Assembly: GCA_013334335.1 (NCBI GenBank)
Contig: JAAXXR010000015.1
Span: 1-34,894 of the forward strand
Reading direction: 5' to 3'
DNA from: Chlorobiaceae bacterium
GTDB lineage: Bacteria > Bacteroidota > Chlorobiia > Chlorobiales > Chlorobiaceae
Length of the DNA stretch: 34,894 bases
Below are positions 8,857-16,151 of this stretch, piece after piece. The position numbers were made by a program, and so were the translations under genes. The notes beneath the pieces were generated by a model that saw only the letters and a list, made by a program, of their open reading frames with translations, did not search any database and was not told the origin of the DNA. Every line of letters begins with the position of its first letter. Positions within the stretch are counted from its first letter, which is position 1.

Positions 8857-9279
8857 ATGAACACCTTCATGACCATGAGTCTTCCTTCGGACATTCACTA
8901 TGCCAGGATCGCATCGAAAACGGCGATGATGGTTGCCGAGTTTTTTTCGGGACAGTCCGGTATCGCGGAAAAACGGGAGGAGTTCTGTCATGCGTTCGAG
9001 CTTGCCGTTGCCGAGGCGTTTGCCAATTCGGTCTTCAATGCCGCCCCCCAGGAAAAGGAGCGGCAGGTCATGATCAGTTTCAGCTCGGAGAAGAGCGAAC
9101 TCATGGTCAGCGTGAGCGATGCGAATCCTGAGTTTGATCCGGAGATGCAGGTGCCCGATATCCTGAGCTATCCGGAACACGGGTACGGGCTTGTCCTGAT
9201 CCGGCAACTGATGGACAGCGTCAGGTACTCGAGGCAAGATGGCATGAATCAGCTCTCGATGATCAAAAATGCAGGATGA
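8857..9279 (+). CDS. RsbW/SpoIIAB-like serine kinase (HATPase_c_2)
   Basis: About 140 residues, the usual size of RsbW-type anti-sigma/STAS kinases. The N-box helix AVAEAFANS carries N57, and HGYGLVLIRQLMD at 108-120 matches the G2 box (GLGLxLIRxLMD in the family). The G1 box normally reads DxGxGFD; here it is DANPEFD at 88-94, so both glycines are missing and ATP binding may be altered. I chose the start at 8857 because it follows the STAS stop by 7 bases and leads straight into the domain. The frame is open further upstream (8770, 8821), inside the STAS gene, with no family support for those residues. No sigma factor gene is nearby. Confidence 0.85.
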   Translation: MNTFMTMSLPSDIHYARIASKTAMMVAEFFSGQSGIAEKREEFCHAFELAVAEAFANSVFNAAPQEKERQVMISFSSEKSELMVSVSDANPEFDPEMQVPDILSYPEHGYGLVLIRQLMDSVRYSRQDGMNQLSMIKNAG

Positions 9280-10279
9280 TCCACAACCCTCAATGGAACG
9301 TCACATGATATCCGTTATCATCGTCAGCTACAATACGAGAGAGATCTTGAGGAATTGCCTTGACGCGCTCTACGCCAACAGCAGTGGATTCGAAATGGAG
9401 GTGTTCGTTATCGACAACGATTCGCATGACGGATCGGCGTCGATGGTGGCGCGAGATTTTCCCCGGGTGCATCTGGTCGCCAACAAGGATAACGTGGGTT
9501 TTGCAGCGGCAAACAACCAGGCATTCAGGCTTGCACGAGGGAACTATGTCGTGCTGCTCAATCCGGATGCTTACGTGAAACCGGACTCGATCCTGAACGG
9601 TGTGGCCTTCATGGACGGCAGGCCTGATTGCGGGTTGTGCGGCGGGAAAGTGCTCTCTCCGGAGGGGCGGCTCGAACCTTCGGCAAGGCGCTTTCCTTCC
9701 CCGATCGCAAAACTGTTCACCCTTTCGGGCCTGAGTGCACGTTTTCCCGGATCTTCCTTTTTCAACCGTCATGAATTCGGCGGCTTTGGTCATGACCAGC
9801 CGATCGAGGTCGATTGGGTGCCGGGAACATTCAGCATTGTCCGCAAAGAGATGCTTGACCAGATCGGGGTGTTCGATGAACGGTTTTACATCTACTACGA
9901 GGAGACGGACCTTTGTCTCCGGGCGAAGCGTGCCGGCTGGAAAATATGCTATATCCCCGATGCTGCGGTGACGCATATCGGCGGGGCCAGCAGCAAAACC
10001 CGGAAGGACCAGACGTTTGACAGCAAGGCGGCACAGGTGCAGTCGTTCAGGATGCGGAGCGAGTGGCTGTACTACCGGAAGAACAAGGGCTTTGCCGGTG
10101 TGCTGGCAAGCGCTGGAACCGAGTGGCTCTGGTATGCGGTCAGGTTGGCGAAAAACATGCTGCTGCGTTCCGGATCGTCCGCTTCGAAACGGGAGGCAGC
10201 CGTAGCCGTCATGCAGCAGATTGTCCAATCTCTCAGGGATACCGGATTCGGTCGGGTATCCCCGGTAACCCCCTGGTAA
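9269..10279 (+). CDS. Family GT2 glycosyltransferase (rhamnosyltransferase-like)
   Basis: A GT-A fold enzyme. ISVIIVSYN opens the domain, IDNDSHDGS binds the nucleotide sugar, NVGFAAANNQ and VLLNPDAYV (in place of the DxD) follow, and WVPGTFSIVRKEMLDQIGVFDERF plus YYEETDLCLRAKRAGW give the acceptor-site Glu/Asp cluster (WVPGTFSIVRK region, about 190-240). This pattern is typical of WbbL-like rhamnosyl and related transferases acting in the cytoplasm on lipid-linked sugar chains. A moderately hydrophobic C-terminal region may touch the membrane. The start could be 9269 (11-base overlap with the RsbW-like gene), 9293 or 9305; the domain begins only at the last of these. Confidence 0.9.
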   Translation: MQDDPQPSMERHMISVIIVSYNTREILRNCLDALYANSSGFEMEVFVIDNDSHDGSASMVARDFPRVHLVANKDNVGFAAANNQAFRLARGNYVVLLNPDAYVKPDSILNGVAFMDGRPDCGLCGGKVLSPEGRLEPSARRFPSPIAKLFTLSGLSARFPGSSFFNRHEFGGFGHDQPIEVDWVPGTFSIVRKEMLDQIGVFDERFYIYYEETDLCLRAKRAGWKICYIPDAAVTHIGGASSKTRKDQTFDSKAAQVQSFRMRSEWLYYRKNKGFAGVLASAGTEWLWYAVRLAKNMLLRSGSSASKREAAVAVMQQIVQSLRDTGFGRVSPVTPW

Positions 10280-10286
10280 CGCCCCC

Positions 10287-10814
10287 ATGAATCTATTTAG
10301 GAACATCCGGCGCGATCTGGCGACGTATGAGGGAAAACTGGGCAGTCAGGGTTTCTGGGTCATGGCTGTCTACCGGTTCGGACGGTGGCGCTACACTATC
10401 AGGTCCGGGATGCTCAGGAAGCCGTTTTCCTTCCTGTACAAAACATGCTTCAAGATTGTCCAGGTTCTCACCGGCGTCGAGCTTCCCTGCGAGGTGCCCG
10501 TTGGGGCGAACTTCCGCATCGAGCATTTCGGGGATATTGTGATCAGTGGATACGCCAGTTTCGGTGATAACTGCATCGTTCGGAACGGTGTGACGGTCGG
10601 CCTGAAAAATATCGAAGAGAAGACCGCTCCCCGTATCGGCAACAATGTCAATATCGGAGCCGGAGCCAAAATCCTTGGAAATATCACGATCGGCGACAAC
10701 GTCGATATCGGGGCCAATGCTGTCGTCATCACCTCGGTTCCCGACAACAGTCTCGCCGTTGGCGTGCCGGCCAGGATCATTCCCCGAAAAAACTGCTCAG
10801 ACGACCATGTCTGA
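10287..10814 (+). CDS. Serine acetyltransferase-like hexapeptide O-acetyltransferase (first)
   Basis: 175 residues. The N-terminal part (RRDLATY, YRFGRW) resembles the short linker of CysE-related sugar acetyltransferases. From about 75 on, hexapeptide repeats form a left-handed beta-helix: FRIEHFGDIVIS with the catalytic His, FGDNCIVRNGVTVG, IGNNVNIGAGAKILGNITIGDNVDIGANAVV, and the closing GVPARII. It lacks the long N-terminal domain of true CysE, and the polysaccharide context favours acetyl transfer to a sugar rather than cysteine synthesis. It starts 7 bases after the GT2 gene. Confidence 0.88.
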   Translation: MNLFRNIRRDLATYEGKLGSQGFWVMAVYRFGRWRYTIRSGMLRKPFSFLYKTCFKIVQVLTGVELPCEVPVGANFRIEHFGDIVISGYASFGDNCIVRNGVTVGLKNIEEKTAPRIGNNVNIGAGAKILGNITIGDNVDIGANAVVITSVPDNSLAVGVPARIIPRKNCSDDHV

Positions 10815-10986
10815 ACGGGTCGAACCTATCGACAGCGGTGCGTTCGGGACGATGGCACCGCTTGCCGGCATCTGTCAGGAGAGGATTGGCGTTCGTCATC
10901 CGGTGTTCGCCCTGGCCGAACACGGCGGAAAACTTCTGTGTAACTGGCAGCCGGCACCACCGATGCTGCGTGAAAAGAGATCATGA
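10807..10986 (+). CDS. Possible small protein of 59 residues, unknown
   Basis: An open frame starting with ATG overlaps the acetyltransferase stop by 8 bases and ends with a TGA that overlaps the start of the export lipoprotein gene (ATGA). Such tight joints at both ends fit the style of this operon and are the main support. The product begins MSERVEPIDSG, has no membrane segment, two Cys, and matches no family I know. It may instead be untranslated spacer. Confidence 0.35.
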   Translation: MSERVEPIDSGAFGTMAPLAGICQERIGVRHPVFALAEHGGKLLCNWQPAPPMLREKRS

Positions 10987-12164
10987 TGTACGACAAGCAT
11001 CCATCAGGCATTCCGGGTTGTCGCCGCTTTCGTCGGGGTGGCGTGGGCAGCGTGAGCCCTTTCGCGGTGTTCGCGGGCATGCTGTGCCTGCTCTGTTCAT
11101 GCACCACCATCGCGCCCATGGAGACGCGGCTGCCGGAGACTGCCCCCCAGAAGGAGTTCAAGGTTGACCTGCCCGGGAAAGTCCAGGAGTACGCGTCACC
11201 TGAAAGAATCGACGCACTGACGCCACGGGAGAGTTTTCAGTACCGGCTCGGCCCCGGCGATATTGTCAGCGTCAATGTCTGGCACCGACCGGAAATCTCC
11301 CAGGATAACATCATGGTTTCTCCCGACGGCCATATCGTCATTCCACGGATTGGCAGCATCAACGTCATGAACCGGACCCAGACCGAGGTTCAGGGCCTGA
11401 TAAGAACACGGCTCGAAGTCCTCTATGTGAAGCCGGAGGTGACCGTAAGGGTCCAGGAGTTTCACAACAACAAGGCGTTCGTGCTTGGACGGGTCAGCAA
11501 GCCGGGTGTCGTGGACTTCCCCGGGAAAGGTACGCTGCTCGAGGCACTGGCACTTGCCGGGGGCCTTCCCGACCAGGCCAAGGAGTCTTCATTGACCAAA
11601 TGCGCAATCATTCGCGGCAACGACACCGTTATCTGGGTGAATCTTCAGGACCTGCTCAATAACGGCAACATGGCGCTCAATGCGAGGATCCAGAACAACG
11701 ACATCATTTACATCCCGGAAGCTGCCGACGAACTGGTGTATGTCATGGGTGAAGTGGCTTCTCCTGGCGCAATTCAGCTCAAGAATGGCATGAACGTGCT
11801 CAAGGCGATCATGCTTGCCGGGGGGATGAGCAAACACGCCGATGCTGAGAAGGTGTTCATCATCAGGCAGCAGAACCTCAAGGGCGATGTGATCAGGATC
11901 GATCTCAAGAATATGCTCGAGCACGGAGTCTTCAGCCAGAATTTCGCGCTGATGTCCAACGACATCATCTATATCAGTCCCTCCGGTATGGCAAGTTTCA
12001 ATTATACGCTTGAAAAGTTCCTCCCGACGCTCTCGGTGCTCAGCCTCGGGACCTCGAGTCTGGAAACTTTCGGCGTGATGCAGGAGCTGAGGAAAAAAAT
12101 CTGGGGTCAGGAGGGGTTCGTGAATTCCACCAGTTCGTCCACATCCAACAGCAGTTCGAAATAG
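10983..12164 (+). CDS. Wza-like outer-membrane polysaccharide export lipoprotein
   Basis: 393 residues. A signal peptide ends in a lipobox (LCSC) with lipidated C40; the basic stretch RRFRRGG at 14-20 precedes the hydrophobic core. The polysaccharide-export domain starts near FQYRLGPGDIVSVNVWHRPE (about 84) and includes VSPDGHIVIPRIGSINV. Two SLBB-type repeats follow (FVLGRVSKPGVVDFPG and VYVMGEVASPGAIQLKNG), each with the typical LEAL/LKAI-LAGG element. A C-terminal region after about 345 contains a hydrophobic helix-like stretch and a Ser/Thr-rich tail. Such proteins form the outer-membrane pore of Wzy-dependent export and work with the chain-length protein at 16145-18430. MM at the start leaves 10983 or 10986 as start. 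Confidence 0.93.
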   Translation: MMYDKHPSGIPGCRRFRRGGVGSVSPFAVFAGMLCLLCSCTTIAPMETRLPETAPQKEFKVDLPGKVQEYASPERIDALTPRESFQYRLGPGDIVSVNVWHRPEISQDNIMVSPDGHIVIPRIGSINVMNRTQTEVQGLIRTRLEVLYVKPEVTVRVQEFHNNKAFVLGRVSKPGVVDFPGKGTLLEALALAGGLPDQAKESSLTKCAIIRGNDTVIWVNLQDLLNNGNMALNARIQNNDIIYIPEAADELVYVMGEVASPGAIQLKNGMNVLKAIMLAGGMSKHADAEKVFIIRQQNLKGDVIRIDLKNMLEHGVFSQNFALMSNDIIYISPSGMASFNYTLEKFLPTLSVLSLGTSSLETFGVMQELRKKIWGQEGFVNSTSSSTSNSSSK

Positions 12165-12172
12165 GGTACAGC

Positions 12173-12196
12173 ATGAATATTGACCTTACCACCTGA
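12173..12196 (+). other. Possible 7-codon coupling mini-frame before the GT4 gene
   Basis: An ATG at 12173 with an AGGG element 7 bases upstream opens a 7-codon frame whose TGA overlaps the ATG of the next gene (TGATG). The glycosyltransferase start itself has no ribosome-binding sequence, so the mini-frame could deliver ribosomes to it. This short a frame can easily occur by chance. Confidence 0.2.
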
Positions 12197-13383
12197 TGAC
12201 TGACCGGATAGATACCCACCACCTGATCATCATTCCATCGGTGGCCGTATGGAAGGAGCGGGATGTATTCATCTTCGACCGGAAGTTCTACGACGGCGTC
12301 CTGCAATACGTCGAGCAGTGGCCGGGAAAAATCAGTTGCATCATGAAGACGATTGCCGAGCCACTGCCGGCGTTCGGTCTGGTTCATGTCCGGGAAGCGG
12401 AGCTTCCGTTTGCCTGCCGGGTGCTTCGGGAGGACCAGCTGGTCGAAAGAGGGCACATTCGTGGCGCAGCGATCGTCCTTGCTTCGGGAGATGCGTTCGA
12501 TCAGCTTCACGTCAGCGCGCTCTGCCGGGCGGAGGGCGTGAAATGCGTCTATGTGATCGAGTACATCCCGGAAACAAGGTATCAGATCGCCTCCCTCGGC
12601 ACCAGCAACCCCCTGTTGCTCCTCAGGCGGTCATTGTACCTCTGGCGGCAGGAGAAGAAACGGGTAACGGCGTTCGAACTGGCCGACGGGCTTCAGTCGA
12701 ACGGGACGCCGGCCTTCGATCACTACTGTGGAGGGAAGGACAAACACTTGCTCTATTTCGACACCCGTGTCTCAAGCGCGAACATGATTTCGGATGGCGG
12801 ACTCGACAGGCGAATCGGTTCGCTCGATTTCGGCAAGCCGCTCCGTCTCGCGTTTTCCGGGCGGTTGATTCGCATGAAGGGAGCCGACCATCTCCTGAAC
12901 GTCGCGTTGCGGTTGAAAGATGCCGGGATGGCGTTCACGCTGACCATCTATGGCGCGGGGGACCTTGAATCCGAAATGAAAGAGTTCATCGGTCGCCATA
13001 ATCTTTGTGGGGAGGTATTCCTTCCGGGTGCCGTCGATTTTTACTCGAGGCTGCTGCCCGAGATCCAGGCCAATACCGATCTCTTTGTCTGTCTTCACCG
13101 CCAGAGCGATCCGTCCTGCACCTATCTGGAGACACTGGCCTGCGGTGTGCCGATCGTTGGCTACAACAACAGGGCGTTTGCCGGTCTGCTGGCGCGCGCC
13201 GACATCGGCTGGGGAGCGGAGCTGAATGATATCGAAGGCATCGCAGGCAGGATAGCGTATCTGAACGAACATCGCTCCGAAATTGCCGGCAGATCGGCAA
13301 ACAGTATCGTCTTTGCCCGCCAGCACGGGTTCGAGACGACATTCAGGAACAGGATCGACCATCTCCGTTCATGCATCGGCTGA
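12196..13383 (+). CDS. Family GT4 glycosyltransferase
   Basis: 395 residues with the two-domain GT-B layout. The C-terminal domain is the recognisable part: LRLAFSGRLIRMKGADHLLNV at about 215-235, LTIYGAGDLESEMKEF, VFLPGAVDFYSRLLPEI, and SDPSCTYLETLACGVPIVGY. The last block corresponds to the EX7E motif of retaining GT4 enzymes; the second Glu is present (LETLACG), but the first position is Ser next to an Asp, which is unusual. The N-terminal acceptor domain is not informative. Expected to work in the cytoplasm on the growing repeat unit. No Shine-Dalgarno sequence is visible at this start. Confidence 0.87.
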   Translation: MTDRIDTHHLIIIPSVAVWKERDVFIFDRKFYDGVLQYVEQWPGKISCIMKTIAEPLPAFGLVHVREAELPFACRVLREDQLVERGHIRGAAIVLASGDAFDQLHVSALCRAEGVKCVYVIEYIPETRYQIASLGTSNPLLLLRRSLYLWRQEKKRVTAFELADGLQSNGTPAFDHYCGGKDKHLLYFDTRVSSANMISDGGLDRRIGSLDFGKPLRLAFSGRLIRMKGADHLLNVALRLKDAGMAFTLTIYGAGDLESEMKEFIGRHNLCGEVFLPGAVDFYSRLLPEIQANTDLFVCLHRQSDPSCTYLETLACGVPIVGYNNRAFAGLLARADIGWGAELNDIEGIAGRIAYLNEHRSEIAGRSANSIVFARQHGFETTFRNRIDHLRSCIG

Positions 13384-13442
13384 GTTTCCTCTGTGGTTTG
13401 CGGCATCTTGCGGCCAACCATCAATAACCAATTTCAGGTAAC

Positions 13443-14354
13443 ATGGCAGGCAGGGTCAATATCGTATTCGCTATCGACAATAATTACGTCCAGCATGTGT
13501 GTGTCGCAATGGTGTCGCTGCTGGAAAACAACCGGGACGTGCCGTTCAGGATCTATGTCATCAGCAGCGGACTGTCGGGCAAAAATCTTGACAACATCCG
13601 TTCTGTTTCCGAACCGCATGATTGTGAGGTCAGGAACATCACCGTGTCGGATGCCCTGTTCGTGGCGTTGGCCACGGCTCATCCATTTTACCCGAAGGGG
13701 ACCTACTACCGGTTGCTCATTCCGGAACTCATTGATGAAGAAAAGGTACTCTATCTCGATTCTGACATTGTGGTCAACGGACCGATACGGGAGCTCTACG
13801 AGGAGGAGTTCGGCGACAATTACGTGTGTGCCATCGAAGACCCTGGTTTTGACCGCCACAAGCAGTTGGGGATGGATCCTGACGCCGTCTATTTCAACTC
13901 GGGGATGATGCTGATCAACCTTTCCCGGTGGAAGACGGACGGAATACAGAAGCGGGTCATCGATTTCATTGAGAACAATCAGGATGTCATCCTGTTTCCC
14001 GATCAGTGCGGGTTGAACGCCGTGATCAATGGGCGATGGAAAAAAGTCCCATTGAAATGGAATCAGCAATCATCGATCTTCAGCAAGGATTTTGAGAAAA
14101 AATTCACCTGTTTCACGCCATCGGAGCTGAAGCAGGCAAAAGAGCACCCCGTCATCATCCACTACACGAGCGGCTCAAAACCCTGGCACAGAACCAACCG
14201 CCATCCGTACAAGGCTCTCTATTGGAAGTACATCAAGATGACACCATACCGGCACGCCATCTACTCGGATCTCATGCCGTTGTTCCTGCTGAAATCGATG
14301 ATTCCCGCCGATATCAGGAAAAAGGTCAAGAAGATGCTCAAGAGAAGCGCATGA
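13443..14354 (+). CDS. Family GT8 glycosyltransferase (LPS gluco/galactosyltransferase-like)
   Basis: 303 residues with all GT8 hallmarks: NIVFAIDNNYV at the start, FYPKGTYYRLLIPELI, the metal-binding DxD in YLDSDIVV (about 102-109), YFNSGMMLINL, DQCGLNAV and HYTSGSKPWH for the C-terminal metal-binding His. Members move glucose or galactose with retention of configuration, often in LPS core or capsule synthesis. A basic C-terminal tail (KKVKKMLKR) may help membrane association. It lies 59 bases after the GT4 gene, one of the longer gaps in the cluster; an AGG six bases before the ATG is the only ribosome-site hint. Confidence 0.93.
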   Translation: MAGRVNIVFAIDNNYVQHVCVAMVSLLENNRDVPFRIYVISSGLSGKNLDNIRSVSEPHDCEVRNITVSDALFVALATAHPFYPKGTYYRLLIPELIDEEKVLYLDSDIVVNGPIRELYEEEFGDNYVCAIEDPGFDRHKQLGMDPDAVYFNSGMMLINLSRWKTDGIQKRVIDFIENNQDVILFPDQCGLNAVINGRWKKVPLKWNQQSSIFSKDFEKKFTCFTPSELKQAKEHPVIIHYTSGSKPWHRTNRHPYKALYWKYIKMTPYRHAIYSDLMPLFLLKSMIPADIRKKVKKMLKRSA

Positions 14355-14393
14355 ACAGGAACAGGTCACTCAGGTAATTATTTCAAGCGATCA

Positions 14394-16151
14394 ATGGAAC
14401 AGACAGCAAAAGCAAACAAACTTGCCAGGAATGCCCTGTCGGGGATGGCGGCGACGATCATCTACATGGTCAGCCGCCTGTTGCTCACGCCGTTGGTCCT
14501 GCAGTACCTCTCGCTTGAAGAGTTCGGGCTGTGGTCACTCTCCTTCATCATTCTCTCCTATGCGGGGATGGGGGGATTCGGCGTGAACAGCACCTACATC
14601 CGCTACTCGGCCCGTTACCTCGCCGAGGGCAGGGAAACGGAGATCAGCAAGCTGCTTTCAACGGGCGTCGCCTATATGTTTGCGTTCAGCCTGCTGTTCT
14701 GCACGCTCCTTTTTCTCGTCATGCCGTTCATCCTCGACCGGTTCCATATCCAGGATGCGCAGAAAAACCTGGCGTCTACGGTGTTTCTCGGCACGGCGGC
14801 AGTATTCAGCCTTGAGCTCACCCTGGGTGGGTTCAGATTCATTCTCAACGGTCTGCATGAGTTCGCCAGGGAAAAAATGGTGACCACGGTGGCGGGGTTG
14901 CTCGAAATAGCTGCGATTCTCTCTTTCCTGGCCATGGGGGCCGGCGTCAAGGGCCTGCTGTATGCCTTTGCCTTTCGGCTCTTTCTGGAAACGGCCGGCT
15001 GCTGGTTTATTGCGCGCTCGATCCTTCCCTCCCTGAGGATCTCGTACAAACTCATGAGCCGGGAGCACTTCAGGCTGTTCACCGGTTTCGGCGGCAAGGT
15101 ACAGGTGCTCGGCATGCTTGGCATTTTTCTTGCCGCCATCGACCGGTTGTTCATCACGGCCATTTCAGGTCTCGCGGCGGGGGGCATGTTCGAGGTGGGG
15201 CGAAAATTGCCATCGACGGCCGGGGGAATAGCATCTTCGGCGTTCGGGCCGTTCCTTTCCACCGCGGCCCATCATGAGGGCAACTGGACGGGCGAACGGG
15301 AAAACACGGTGAAGGAGCGGATCTCGACGTATCTGCTCATTGTCGCGACCACGATAGCGGTAGCGCTCCCGCCGGTGTTCCTTCTTGAGCCCCTTGGCGA
15401 GTGGCTGCCGTTGCATGGTGCCATCCCTGCACTTTCGGCGGCGGCACTTTCGATCGTCCTGCTGCTGCTGCTCCGCAAGGTGATGCTCACGGACAATCGC
15501 CTTGAGAGCGGAGAGCTCAAGGCGCTCTACCTGAACGGTATCCGTTTCACGAACATGATCAGTTCGACGCTCTTCATATTCCTCATTGCCATGGCGCATC
15601 CCCTCATCGATGCATGGGTTGGTTCTGGCTTCGCGACGGCTGCCCAGGTGATGGTGTTTCTCTCCATAGCCTATCCCGTCCAGCTCGGTACCGGCCCGGT
15701 CACGATGATTTTCAGGGGGATAGACCGGAACGGCAGGGAGCTCGAGTACATGCTGGTGCAGGTGGTGTTCATGCTCATCTGGATTCCGGCCGCGTCATTC
15801 GTCTGGGGCCTGACCGGCTCGGCGGCGTCGATTGCCGCAAGTTCATTGTTAAGCACTTCATACCTGTTCTGGAGAAGCAATGCCACCTTCCGCATCGGCT
15901 ACCGTAAGTTTATCACGCACACGATATTCCCTGCGCTGGTTCCGCTGCTTCCGGCAGTGATTGTCTATGCGGTATCGAATCGCTACCCCGTAACCGGGCG
16001 GGTTCAATCGGTGCTTCAGGTTCTTCTGTGCGGCGGCGGTTACCTCTTCCTTACGGTCGCGCTATTCTGGACCGTCGTGCTCGACGGGGAGGAAAAAACG
16101 AAAGCCCTCGAACTGTTGCCATTTTCCAAGCCAAAGCGTTCGTCATGCTGA
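14394..16151 (+). CDS. Wzx-like polysaccharide flippase (MOP superfamily)
   Basis: 585 residues with about 12-14 hydrophobic segments. The N terminus (KLARNALSGMAATIIYMVSRLLLTPLVLQYLSLEE pattern, about 9-43) and the following EFGLWSL are typical of oligosaccharide flippases, which turn the lipid-linked repeat over the inner membrane. It is longer than many Wzx proteins (about 420-500); the extra length seems to lie in a soluble loop near 295-310 and in the C-terminal membrane part. The stop overlaps the start of the chain-length gene by 7 bases. Confidence 0.88.
   Translation: MEQTAKANKLARNALSGMAATIIYMVSRLLLTPLVLQYLSLEEFGLWSLSFIILSYAGMGGFGVNSTYIRYSARYLAEGRETEISKLLSTGVAYMFAFSLLFCTLLFLVMPFILDRFHIQDAQKNLASTVFLGTAAVFSLELTLGGFRFILNGLHEFAREKMVTTVAGLLEIAAILSFLAMGAGVKGLLYAFAFRLFLETAGCWFIARSILPSLRISYKLMSREHFRLFTGFGGKVQVLGMLGIFLAAIDRLFITAISGLAAGGMFEVGRKLPSTAGGIASSAFGPFLSTAAHHEGNWTGERENTVKERISTYLLIVATTIAVALPPVFLLEPLGEWLPLHGAIPALSAAALSIVLLLLLRKVMLTDNRLESGELKALYLNGIRFTNMISSTLFIFLIAMAHPLIDAWVGSGFATAAQVMVFLSIAYPVQLGTGPVTMIFRGIDRNGRELEYMLVQVVFMLIWIPAASFVWGLTGSAASIAASSLLSTSYLFWRSNATFRIGYRKFITHTIFPALVPLLPAVIVYAVSNRYPVTGRVQSVLQVLLCGGGYLFLTVALFWTVVLDGEEKTKALELLPFSKPKRSSC

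Noticed and set aside
16028-16144. Upstream extension of the chain-length gene by 39 codons
   Set aside because: It lies within the flippase gene, and its Arg-rich sequence does not fit the family; the ATG at 16145 does.
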